A stretch of 64,000 nucleotides of DNA from Chryseobacterium sp. C-71 (GTDB lineage: Bacteria; Bacteroidota; Bacteroidia; Flavobacteriales; Weeksellaceae), in contig NZ_CP087131.1 of the NCBI RefSeq assembly GCF_020911865.1, positions 682,001 through 746,000 of the forward strand, given 5' to 3'. Under the pieces are notes generated by a model. That model was not told the origin of the DNA. It did no database searches and was given only the letters and a program-made list of their open reading frames with translations. The position numbers and the translations under genes are program-made. Positions 52,196 through 60,153 of this stretch are shown here, one piece after another (position 1 is the stretch's first letter; every line of letters begins with the position of its first letter).

Positions 52196-53611
52196 ATGAA
52201 CTTACTCAATAAAAGAAATAAAAATTACGCACAGGTTTTCGAATTATTCACAGAAGAAACCTGGACAGAAAATAGCAAAAATTATAATAAAAACATTTCA
52301 ATTCTTTTTTCAGGAAAGAAAAATGACGTTTTTATCGATGCTCAAGAGGAGACGATCACCTATTTTATCGGACTTGGGAAATCTGATCTTAAGAATTTTG
52401 AATTTCAGCAGGTGGCGATGAAATTCTCTCAGAGCCAAAAGAAAAATTTTCAGGCTGTCCCAACTTTGATTTCGGCTGATTTTATTAATGAAAAACAGTT
52501 TGAAGAATTTGTAAAAGGCCTTTTCCTTGGAACTTATAATTATCCTTTTGATAAAAATCATCCATTTTGGAATGAAAAATTCGAGTTTCATTTTGGAAAT
52601 TTAAGTCAGAAAAAATTAGACGTCATTTCCAGCAGAGCCGATGCGCTTTGCGAAGGACAAACTGCCTGTCAGGATTGGCTTAATAAACCTGCCAATTTAA
52701 AAAGACCCGAAGCCATCAATACCTATCTGAAAAATTTAGCTAAAAAAAATCAGCTTAAATACACCGTTTTCAACAGAAAAAAATGTGAAGAACTGGGATT
52801 GGGAGCATTTCTTTCGGTTAATCAGGGAAGTGCTTATGATGCGGCATTTACCATTTTAGAGTACAAAACAACCGTCAAAAATGCTAAAACCTTCGGTTTG
52901 GTAGGGAAATGCGTTTTATTTGACACCGGTGGAATTTCTATCAAAGCATCAGACAATATGCATTATATGAAATCTGATATGGGTGGCGCAACAGCAGTAA
53001 TTGGCGCATTGATTTACGCTTCACAAATGCAGTTACCTGTAAATATTACTGCTATTTTGCCTATTACCGATAACGCAGTTTCAGAAAACGCTTATCTTCC
53101 AAGCGATGTAATCACTGCCTATAATGGAAAAACGATTGAAGTCCTGAATACCGATGCAGAAGGAAGGATGACTTTAGCAGACGGACTTTCATATTTATCT
53201 AAAAACTTTAAAACTGATGTTTTAATTGATTTGGCAACACTTACCGGAAGTTCCGTAAGAATGTTTGGTGATACTTGCGGAGCGATGTTTTCTAATAATG
53301 AAGAATTAAAGGATCTTTTGATAAAAACCGGCGACAAAACCAACCAGAGAGTCTGGAATTTGCCGCTTTGGGACATCTGGAAAGATGATTTTAAATCTGA
53401 TGTTGCTGATTTTAAAAATATCTCAATGAAACCTATCGGAGACTGTATTGTTGCCGCAAAATTTTTGGAAGAATTCATTGAAGGACATCCTAATTGGGCA
53501 CACCTCGATATTGCAGGAGTTGCATTCGGCAATGTAGGATATGCTAAAGATAAAGCTGCGACAGGCTATGGCGTGCAATTATTAGCCGATTTAATTGAAA
53601 ATTATCACTAA
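52196..53611 (+). CDS. M17-family leucyl aminopeptidase
   Basis: A 471-residue protein. The C-terminal catalytic domain has VGKCVLFDTGGISIKASDNMHYMKSDMGGATAV, with the metal-binding Lys and Asp, and NTDAEGRMTLADGLSYL with the signature NTDAEGR. The N-terminal 160 residues are less conserved but of the expected size. These enzymes remove N-terminal residues, often Leu, using two metal ions. It overlaps in operon with the esterase upstream (3-base gap) and precedes the amidoligase cluster by 140 bases. Confidence 0.9.
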   Translation: MNLLNKRNKNYAQVFELFTEETWTENSKNYNKNISILFSGKKNDVFIDAQEETITYFIGLGKSDLKNFEFQQVAMKFSQSQKKNFQAVPTLISADFINEKQFEEFVKGLFLGTYNYPFDKNHPFWNEKFEFHFGNLSQKKLDVISSRADALCEGQTACQDWLNKPANLKRPEAINTYLKNLAKKNQLKYTVFNRKKCEELGLGAFLSVNQGSAYDAAFTILEYKTTVKNAKTFGLVGKCVLFDTGGISIKASDNMHYMKSDMGGATAVIGALIYASQMQLPVNITAILPITDNAVSENAYLPSDVITAYNGKTIEVLNTDAEGRMTLADGLSYLSKNFKTDVLIDLATLTGSSVRMFGDTCGAMFSNNEELKDLLIKTGDKTNQRVWNLPLWDIWKDDFKSDVADFKNISMKPIGDCIVAAKFLEEFIEGHPNWAHLDIAGVAFGNVGYAKDKAATGYGVQLLADLIENYH

Positions 53612-53714
53612 AAATTAGTTTATTTCGAAATTTCTCTGTATAATTGATTAGTGATTTTCAAATACGCATTGATTATTGATTTTTAACATTAAAACATCAA
53701 TAAAAAATTGCTTT

Positions 53715-53722
53715 TATTTTTG
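53715..53722 (+). promoter_or_regulatory. -7 promoter box of the amidoligase cluster
   Basis: TATTTTTG, a TAnnTTTG box, 29 bases before the first ATP-grasp ATG. No matching TTG was found at 17-23 bases. It suggests the cluster starts its own transcript rather than continuing the esterase-M17 one. Confidence 0.45.
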
Positions 53723-53751
53723 AATATTCATCAAATTTAAAAAAACATTAT

Positions 53752-54963
53752 ATGGAGGAGAAAACTATTGTATGCATTTCGTGCTATTACAAAGGTTACG
53801 ATTTTATGGACGAGATGAAGAAACTCGGCAATAAAATCATCTTGGTAACATCCGAAAACCTCAAAGAAAAAAATTGGCCTTGGGACGCCATTAGTGAGGT
53901 TTTCTATATGCCCGAAGTGAAACCGTCTGTCTGGAATCTTGATCATCTGATTCAGGGGTTTTCTCATCTGATGAAAACCAGAAAAGTGGACGCTGTAATT
54001 GCTTTAGACGATTACGATGTAGAGAAGGCCGCACTCATTCGTGAGACATTCCGTATTCCGGGGATGGGACAGACGACACACCGTTATTTCAGAGACAAAC
54101 TGGCCATGCGCCAGAAAGCTAAAGATTCAGGAATCAATGTTCCGGAATTCACTGCTGTTTTTAATGATAATGAAGTCGAGATCTTCACCAATAAAGTTTC
54201 TGCTCCGTGGGTTTTGAAGCCGAGATCCGAAGCATCAGCATCCGGAATTAAAAAATTAAAAACCAAAGAAGAACTTTGGGATGCATTAGAAAAACTGGGC
54301 GAAGAGCGTCATTTATTTCTTTTAGAAAGTTTTAAACCCGGCGATGTATATCACGTTGACAGTTTAACGTTCAATAAAGAGATTGTTTTCACTTCTGCCT
54401 CAAAATATCTCGCTCCACCCATGGAAGTTTCTCACGAAGGCGGAGTTTTCAGAACCAAAACTTTAGGAAGATATTCCGATGAATTTAAAGCATTAGATGA
54501 AGCCAATACGAAAGTTTTGATGAATTTTGGGTTGCTTAATGGTGCCACTCATACAGAGTTTATACGTGGAAAAGAAGATGGTAAATGGTATTTTCTGGAA
54601 ACATCATCACGAGTTGGCGGTGCACATATTCCTGATTTGGTGGAAGCTTCGAGCAACATCAACATCTGGCGTGAATGGGCAAAAATTGAAGATGCGCTTC
54701 TGAGAGGAAAAAATTACGAAGTTTCTAAACCTACAGGTTATTATTCAGGATTAATCGTTGCTTTAATCAAAGATAAAGAACCCGATTACAACCAATTTGA
54801 ATGTGAAGAAGTCGTAAAATTTCTTCCGATAGATTATCATGTAGGAATTGTTTACAAATCAAATGATTCTGACAAGGTTGTAGAGAGATTGGATCGTGCA
54901 GCAGAAAAAATTCATGCACATCTTCTCAATATTATTCCACCAAAAGAAAAACCGACAGCGTAA
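53752..54963 (+). CDS. ATP-grasp ligase 1 of the amidoligase cluster
   Basis: A 403-residue ATP-grasp enzyme of the L-amino-acid ligase/biotin carboxylase-like group. The N-terminal pre-ATP-grasp domain is about 1-115 (VCISCYYKGYDFMDEMKKLG). Lys156 in PWVLKPRSEASASGI binds ATP and the loop 159-165 covers the phosphates. HTEF (267-270) and FLETSSRVGGAHIPDL (Glu283, Arg287) supply metal and substrate contacts; the usual Asn after the Glu is Ser here. It would join a carboxylate to an amine, substrate unknown. A 141-base spacer separates it from the next gene. Confidence 0.85.
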   Translation: MEEKTIVCISCYYKGYDFMDEMKKLGNKIILVTSENLKEKNWPWDAISEVFYMPEVKPSVWNLDHLIQGFSHLMKTRKVDAVIALDDYDVEKAALIRETFRIPGMGQTTHRYFRDKLAMRQKAKDSGINVPEFTAVFNDNEVEIFTNKVSAPWVLKPRSEASASGIKKLKTKEELWDALEKLGEERHLFLLESFKPGDVYHVDSLTFNKEIVFTSASKYLAPPMEVSHEGGVFRTKTLGRYSDEFKALDEANTKVLMNFGLLNGATHTEFIRGKEDGKWYFLETSSRVGGAHIPDLVEASSNINIWREWAKIEDALLRGKNYEVSKPTGYYSGLIVALIKDKEPDYNQFECEEVVKFLPIDYHVGIVYKSNDSDKVVERLDRAAEKIHAHLLNIIPPKEKPTA

Positions 54964-55104
54964 CGATTATTTATTATTAAATTAATTGACATTCAGCAAC
55001 TTATTAATTTAAAATGAATTAATTTGGAGTTTGAGTAATAATTTAATTAAATACGATTTCGTCCTAAAAAATTTAAACACAAAAAAAACTAAAATCTATA
55101 GTAC

Positions 55105-55818
55105 ATGCCACATATAGAACACACAGATTATTACTCTAACATATTAGGAACGAGCCTTAAAGTAGAGGTTACAGGACATTTCGGTTACCCGATTATCATG
55201 TTTCCTACTTCGCAAGGACAATATACACAAAACCATGATTTTCAACTGAACAGCAGCATCAATTGGTTTGTTGAGCAGGGAAAAGTAAAATTATACAATA
55301 TTCAAACGATTGATGCGTGGAGTTTTTATGACGAAAAAATTTCACCACAGCAAAGAATCAGAAATTATGAAAAATATGTACAGTTTCTGATTCAGGAATT
55401 TGTACCCTACATCCAGAAACTTCATGGAACTCACCGAGTAGCCGTTGCAGGAGCAAGTTTCGGAGGATATCATGCATCAAATTTTGCATTCAGATTTCCG
55501 GATGTGGTTTCTCACTTATTCTCACTTTCCGGAGCATTCAGCATTAGGAATTTCATGGACGGATATTCTGACGAGTTAGTTTATTTCAACTGTCCTAGGG
55601 AGTTTGTAAAAAATGATGAAGCCTGGAAATACAAACACATGCATATCGTTTTGAGCACATCAGACGAAGACATTTGCAAGGATAAAAACATAGAGATGGC
55701 CAATATTCTGCGTGCAAAAGGAATTGATTTCTGGTATGACGAAAAAAGGTGGATCAATCACGACTGGCCACTTTGGAGAATGGCTTTTCCAACTTTTATC
55801 GGAACATTCTTTTCTTAA
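55105..55818 (+). CDS. Esterase (alpha/beta hydrolase) of the amidoligase cluster
   Basis: A 237-residue alpha/beta hydrolase of the putative-esterase group. The nucleophile Ser118 lies in VAVAGASFGGYHA, the acid is Asp187 or Asp189 (LSTSDEDICKD), and the base is His219 (INHDWPLWRM). There is no signal peptide. It could release or modify a product of the flanking ligases, or hydrolyse a thioester or acyl ester. It shares the superfamily of the esterase at 51.1 kb but is a shorter and different type. ATP-grasp 2 follows after 48 bases. Confidence 0.85.
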   Translation: MPHIEHTDYYSNILGTSLKVEVTGHFGYPIIMFPTSQGQYTQNHDFQLNSSINWFVEQGKVKLYNIQTIDAWSFYDEKISPQQRIRNYEKYVQFLIQEFVPYIQKLHGTHRVAVAGASFGGYHASNFAFRFPDVVSHLFSLSGAFSIRNFMDGYSDELVYFNCPREFVKNDEAWKYKHMHIVLSTSDEDICKDKNIEMANILRAKGIDFWYDEKRWINHDWPLWRMAFPTFIGTFFS

Positions 55819-55866
55819 AATTTAAACAATTCAAATATTAATAGTAAATCATTAAAAAGACAAATT

Positions 55867-56820
55867 ATGGCAAAAAAAGTAGGAATTTTATTCGGGATGG
55901 AAGATACATTTCCTTGGGCGTTTATAGACAAAGTTAATGAATTAGGAAAAGGTGAAATCGTGGCTGAAGCTGTGACGATTGATAAATTGGAGCAAGGTGC
56001 GGATTACGGTTATGCAGTAATTATTGACAGAATTTCCCAAGACGTTCCTTTTTACAGAGCTTATCTAAAAAACGCAGCATTGAACGGAACTTACGTTATC
56101 AACAACCCATTTTGGTGGAGTGCAGACGAAAAGTTTTTCAATAATGCTTTGATGTCTAAATTGGGAATTCCGTTACCAAATACAGTTTTGCTACCTTCTC
56201 ATGAAAGACCGACTGACACTACAGAAACATCATTCAGAAACCTGAAATTCCCTCACGATTGGGAGTATATTTTTAATTATGTTGGCTTTCCGGCTTATAT
56301 GAAACCTCACGACGGTGGTGGTTGGAAAAGCGTTTACAGAGTTGAAAGTCCGGAAGATCTTTGGGATAAATTATCAGAAACTGAGCAGTTGGTGATGATG
56401 GTTCAGGAAGAAATTGTGTTTCAGGATTATTACAGAGTGTATTGTTTAGGTAAAAAATATGTTCATATTATGCCTTACGAACCAAGAAACCCTCATCATT
56501 TGAGATATGCAACGACTCATCAGACAGAAGGAAAAGATTTAGAAAAACTATTAAAAGTAATTCATGATTATACCATCAAAATGAATGAAGCTTTAGGATA
56601 TGATTTCAACACCGTAGAATTTGCTGTAAGAGACGGAATTCCTTACGCAATCGACTTCTGTAATCCTGCACCCGATGCTGACAGAAATTCTGTAGGTGAA
56701 GAAAATTTCGCATGGATTGTAGAGCACTCAGCAAAATTGGCAATTGAAAAAGCAAAAGAATATGTTCCTGGAAAACAAAATATCTCTTGGGGAACTTTCG
56801 TAAAAGATTCAGTAAAATAA
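55867..56820 (+). CDS. ATP-grasp ligase 2 of the amidoligase cluster (glutathione synthase/RimK-like)
   Basis: A 317-residue ATP-grasp enzyme. N-terminal domain about 1-105 (KKVGILFGMEDTFPWAFIDKVNE). Lys146 in FPAYMKPHDGGGWKSV starts the ATP-binding lobe with a glycine-rich loop. The metal-binding end is FNTVEFAVRDGIPYAIDFCNPAPDAD: Glu251, Asp263 and Asn266 in the spacing D-x2-N of the fold. Its size and single-lobe layout resemble glutathione synthase or RimK rather than biotin carboxylase. The GCS2-type ligase gene follows after 23 bases. Confidence 0.85.
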   Translation: MAKKVGILFGMEDTFPWAFIDKVNELGKGEIVAEAVTIDKLEQGADYGYAVIIDRISQDVPFYRAYLKNAALNGTYVINNPFWWSADEKFFNNALMSKLGIPLPNTVLLPSHERPTDTTETSFRNLKFPHDWEYIFNYVGFPAYMKPHDGGGWKSVYRVESPEDLWDKLSETEQLVMMVQEEIVFQDYYRVYCLGKKYVHIMPYEPRNPHHLRYATTHQTEGKDLEKLLKVIHDYTIKMNEALGYDFNTVEFAVRDGIPYAIDFCNPAPDADRNSVGEENFAWIVEHSAKLAIEKAKEYVPGKQNISWGTFVKDSVK

Positions 56821-56843
56821 AACCACCAAAACACAAATTAAAA

Positions 56844-57962
56844 ATGCATCAGTTTACAATTGGTATTGAAGAAGAGTACCAGATCATCGATTTAGAAAGC
56901 AGAGATTTAGTTTCGCATGTTTCAAAAATCATCGAAGGCGGCAAGGCTGTTTTAAGTGAAAACTTAAAGCACGAAATGCACGAATCAATGATTGAAATGG
57001 AAACCGGAATTTGCCAAAATATACAGGAAGCTCAGGCAGAATTGACGAATCTGAGAAGACATCTCATCAAAACAGCACACGAGCAGGGACTTCGTGTTTC
57101 GGGAGGCGGAACCCACCCTTTCTCAAATTGGGAACACAATACGATTACCAACGGTGAACGTTACAACAAAATTGTAGACGACATGGGCGATGTTGCCCGT
57201 GGAAATCTCATTTTTGGTCTGCATGTTCACATTGGGATTCCGAATCGTGAAGAAGGAGTGAGAATTCAAAATGTGATGCGTTATTTTCTGCCGCACGTTT
57301 ATGCACTTTCAGTAAATTCACCGTTTTGGATCGGTAGAAATACAGGATTCAGATCTTACAGACAAGAGATTTTCGTTAAATTTCCAAGAACAGGAATTCC
57401 AAGTTACTTCAATTCTTTGGCAGAATTTGACAGCTATGTTGATCTTTTGGTAAAAACCGGAACAATTGATAATGCTAAAAAAATCTGGTGGGATCTGCGT
57501 GTTCACCCTTTCTACCCTACTATTGAATTCAGAATTTGCGACATGCCTTTGAGAATCGAAGAAACGGTTTGTCTGGCTGCAATCATGCAAAGTTTAGTGG
57601 CTAAAATTTATAAACTGCATCAGCAGAATTTGAGTTTCAGAAGTTACAGAAGATTATTGCTTAATGAAAATAAATGGCGTGCTTCAAGAGACGGAATTCA
57701 TTCTCACTTAATTGATTTTGGGAAAGAAGAATCTGTTCCTTATGCAGATTTATTGAAAGAATTACTTGAATTCATCGATGATGTTGTAGACGATTTAGGA
57801 TGCAGAAAAGAAGTGGAATATGCATGGAAGATTTTGGAAAACGGAACTGGTGCAGACCGACAACTTGCAGTGTATAAAGAAACCGGAGATCTGAAGAAAG
57901 TCGTTGATTACATGATCTCTGAGACTGAATATGGCATCACGCACAGCGAAAATGTTTCATAA
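56844..57962 (+). CDS. Carboxylate-amine ligase, GCS2/YbdK family
   Basis: A 372-residue protein from the ATG at 56844 (MHQFTIGIEEEYQIID), the usual family start; a longer frame from 56787 overlaps the previous gene. It has the glutamate-cysteine ligase type 2 fold: GIEEEYQ, HEMHESMIEMETGI, GGGTHPFSNW, FGLHVHIGIP, and VHPFYPTIEFRICDMPLR. Family members ligate an alpha- or gamma-carboxylate to an amine with ATP (E. coli YbdK has weak gamma-glutamylcysteine ligase activity). Here it is likely the second amide-forming step type of the cluster. The substrate is unknown. Confidence 0.9.
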   Translation: MHQFTIGIEEEYQIIDLESRDLVSHVSKIIEGGKAVLSENLKHEMHESMIEMETGICQNIQEAQAELTNLRRHLIKTAHEQGLRVSGGGTHPFSNWEHNTITNGERYNKIVDDMGDVARGNLIFGLHVHIGIPNREEGVRIQNVMRYFLPHVYALSVNSPFWIGRNTGFRSYRQEIFVKFPRTGIPSYFNSLAEFDSYVDLLVKTGTIDNAKKIWWDLRVHPFYPTIEFRICDMPLRIEETVCLAAIMQSLVAKIYKLHQQNLSFRSYRRLLLNENKWRASRDGIHSHLIDFGKEESVPYADLLKELLEFIDDVVDDLGCRKEVEYAWKILENGTGADRQLAVYKETGDLKKVVDYMISETEYGITHSENVS

Positions 57963-57971
57963 TATTTTTAA

Positions 57972-57979
57972 TAACTTTG
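57972..57979 (+). promoter_or_regulatory. Possible internal promoter before the amidotransferase gene
   Basis: TAACTTTG, a TAnnTTTG box, 16 bases before the ATG at 57996. No TTG box at the right place. It may give extra transcription of the amidotransferase within the cluster. Confidence 0.35.
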
Positions 57980-57995
57980 CATAAAATATGAAGTT

Positions 57996-58829
57996 ATGAG
58001 AGATGTAAGAATTGCTTTGCTCGACATGAATAATAATCATGTGAATCAGGGATTTAAAAATATTAAAGAAATTTCTGAAGCCTTTAAGCAGCAGTCTGAA
58101 GAAAACATCAGCATCGAAGTTTTTGATGTCCGTTTTAAAAATGAAATTCCAAATATAGAAGATTTTGACATCTTCATTTCATCCGGTGGTCCGGGAAACC
58201 CGCATCGTGAAGGATTTGAATGGGAAGAGAAATTTGCTCAGTTTTTAGATTCAGTATATCAATATAATCAGGAAAATGAGACAAAAAAGTATTTGTTTTT
58301 AATTTGTCACTCTTTCCAATTGGCGAGCATTCATTGGGATTTGGGAAATATCTGCAAAAGAAAATCTTATTCTTTCGGAGTGATGCCCATCCATAAAAGT
58401 GAGGAAGGTGAGCAGGAATTTTTGTTTAAAAATCTCCCGAATCCTTTCTACGCAGTAGATTCCAGAGCTTACCAGTTTATTGAGCCGAATGTTGATCGTT
58501 TTGAAGAATTGGGAATGAAAATCGTTGCGATTGAGAAATTCCGTCCGCATATCAATTTAGAAAGAGCTGTTATGGCTATTCGTTTTTCTGATGAGATTTT
58601 CGGAACGCAGTTTCATCCGGAAGCCAATCCGGCAGGCATGATTGAAAACCTGAAAGACAAAAAAAACAAAGAAGCCATGATTGAAAATTTCGGGATGGAA
58701 AAATATCTCGAAACGGTAGACAGAATGGATGACGAAGATAAAATCATGCTGACTCAGGCTCAGATTTTACCAAGATTTCTAAGGTTAGCAAAAAAAAACA
58801 TTTTGAGAGAAATTGAGGCAATGGCTTAA
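57996..58829 (+). CDS. Class I glutamine amidotransferase of the amidoligase cluster
   Basis: A 277-residue GATase1 domain. The catalytic Cys104 is in FLICHSFQLAS, with His207 and Glu209 in FGTQFHPEAN, so the triad is complete. FISSGGPGNPH (61-70) supplies the oxyanion strand. In this position Cys is followed by His-Ser-Phe-Gln rather than the GHQ of the trpG group. A C-terminal extension of about 65 residues past the triad is unusual. It would supply ammonia from glutamine to a partner synthetase, or cleave a gamma-glutamyl bond. A terminator follows. Confidence 0.88.
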   Translation: MRDVRIALLDMNNNHVNQGFKNIKEISEAFKQQSEENISIEVFDVRFKNEIPNIEDFDIFISSGGPGNPHREGFEWEEKFAQFLDSVYQYNQENETKKYLFLICHSFQLASIHWDLGNICKRKSYSFGVMPIHKSEEGEQEFLFKNLPNPFYAVDSRAYQFIEPNVDRFEELGMKIVAIEKFRPHINLERAVMAIRFSDEIFGTQFHPEANPAGMIENLKDKKNKEAMIENFGMEKYLETVDRMDDEDKIMLTQAQILPRFLRLAKKNILREIEAMA

Positions 58830-58856
58830 ATTTTCATTAAAATAAATTAATAATAA

Positions 58857-58884
58857 AAATCGAGCATAACTGCTCGATTTTTTA
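58857..58884 (+). terminator. Intrinsic terminator after the amidotransferase gene
   Basis: AAATCGAGCA and TGCTCGATTT pair around TAAC-type loop and run into TTTT. It lies between the amidotransferase and the last gene of the cluster, which would be reached only by read-through or from its own promoter. Confidence 0.8.
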
Positions 58885-58904
58885 AAATCACAAAGAAAAA
58901 GAAT

Positions 58905-60086
58905 ATGATTCCAAAATACAGAAAACAGTTTAATCAGGAGTTTAGTCAGGAAAAATACGAAGAATTTCAAAAAATTCTAAAAGAAAAAAGTGGGTTACTT
59001 CCTGCCTTCAGGCTTTCTGAAAGTCCAATGTTTCTTACCAACGAATTTAAAAACAAACTTATTGATGCCAGTGAAAGCATTATCGATCAGATCAAAGCTT
59101 TACCAGCGGGTACTTTAGAAAAAGCAATACCAGAAAACTGCAAAGTTCCCAACGATACTGCACAACCTCATTTTTTCACCATCGATTTTGGAATCTGCAG
59201 AAGTGAAAACGGAGAAATAGAACCTCAGCTTATCGAATTGCAGGCTTTCCCATCTTTATATGCTTTTCAGAAAGTTTTTGAAGATACTTTCTCTGAGATC
59301 TATCCTTTTTTAAATGAAATTAAAAGTAAAATTCCTCAGGAAGAATTTCAAAATTATATCAAAGAATTGATTGTCGGTGATGAAAATCCCGAAAACGTCA
59401 TCTTACTCGAAATTTATCCTGAAAAACAAAAGACAGCAATAGATTTTGCTCTTACAGAAAAATTACTGGGAATAAAAACGGTTTGTCTGACCAGAGTGAA
59501 AAAGGAAGGAAAGAAATTATTCTATGAAAATGACGGTCAGAAAATTCAGATTAACAGAATTTATAACCGTGTGATTTTTGACGAATTAGACCGAATTCCC
59601 GACCTTCAACTTGAATTTGATTTCCGTGAAGAAGCAGATGTAAAATGGATCACGCACCCGAACTGGTTTTTTAAAATTTCAAAATTCCTTTTGCCCATGT
59701 TGAAACATCAATTCGTTCCGAAAAGTTACTTTTTACATGAGTTTCCTGAAGGCGAAAGCCTTGAAAATTTTGTTTTGAAACCTTTGTTTTCTTTTGCAGG
59801 AAGCGGAGTTAATTTAAATCCGAAAAAAGAAATTACAGATGCGATTGAAGATAAAGAAAACTACATTTTGCAGAGAAAAGTAACTTATGAACCCGTTTTT
59901 GAAGACATTAATGGAGAATTTTCAAAAGCTGAAATACGTTTGCTTTACATCTGGAGAGAACAGGATGAACGTCCGATTTTGCTGGAAAATTTGGGAAGAA
60001 TGACGAAAGCAGCAATGGTAAACGTTGATTTTAATAAAAAGGATGCTATCTGGATTGGAAGTTCTAATGCATTTTTTGCGGATTAA
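58905..60086 (+). CDS. Permuted ATP-grasp-like protein of the amidoligase cluster (no clear family)
   Basis: A 393-residue cytoplasmic protein. The N-terminal half has FFTIDFGICRSENGEIEPQLIELQAFPSLYAF (91-121), where ELQAFPS resembles the Glu-x-Asn block that comes first in permuted ATP-grasp enzymes such as glutathionylspermidine synthetase. The C-terminal half has ENFVLKPLFSFAGSGVNLNP (288-306), like the Lys plus glycine loop of an ATP-grasp, and then KAEIRLLYIW. The order of these blocks suggests a circularly permuted ATP-grasp, but I could not confirm it by eye. It follows a terminator and faces cphA. Confidence 0.6.
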   Translation: MIPKYRKQFNQEFSQEKYEEFQKILKEKSGLLPAFRLSESPMFLTNEFKNKLIDASESIIDQIKALPAGTLEKAIPENCKVPNDTAQPHFFTIDFGICRSENGEIEPQLIELQAFPSLYAFQKVFEDTFSEIYPFLNEIKSKIPQEEFQNYIKELIVGDENPENVILLEIYPEKQKTAIDFALTEKLLGIKTVCLTRVKKEGKKLFYENDGQKIQINRIYNRVIFDELDRIPDLQLEFDFREEADVKWITHPNWFFKISKFLLPMLKHQFVPKSYFLHEFPEGESLENFVLKPLFSFAGSGVNLNPKKEITDAIEDKENYILQRKVTYEPVFEDINGEFSKAEIRLLYIWREQDERPILLENLGRMTKAAMVNVDFNKKDAIWIGSSNAFFAD

Positions 60087-60099
60087 GATATTTGTTAAA

Positions 60100-60133
60100 C
60101 AATAAAACCTCAGAAAATTCTGAGGTTTTATTG
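60100..60133. terminator. Bidirectional terminator between the amidoligase cluster and cphA
   Basis: A perfect 34-base inverted repeat, AATAAAACCTCAGAA and TTCTGAGGTTTTATT around a small loop. It stops transcription from both converging genes. Confidence 0.9.
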
Positions 60134-60153
60134 TTTATGTTAGTATAATCTAA

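Noticed and set aside
51071..53611. Esterase and M17 peptidase as members of the amidoligase cluster
   Set aside because: They are separated from it by 140 bases with a new promoter box, and the esterase has a glucan-binding-like domain, so they are treated as a separate two-gene unit.
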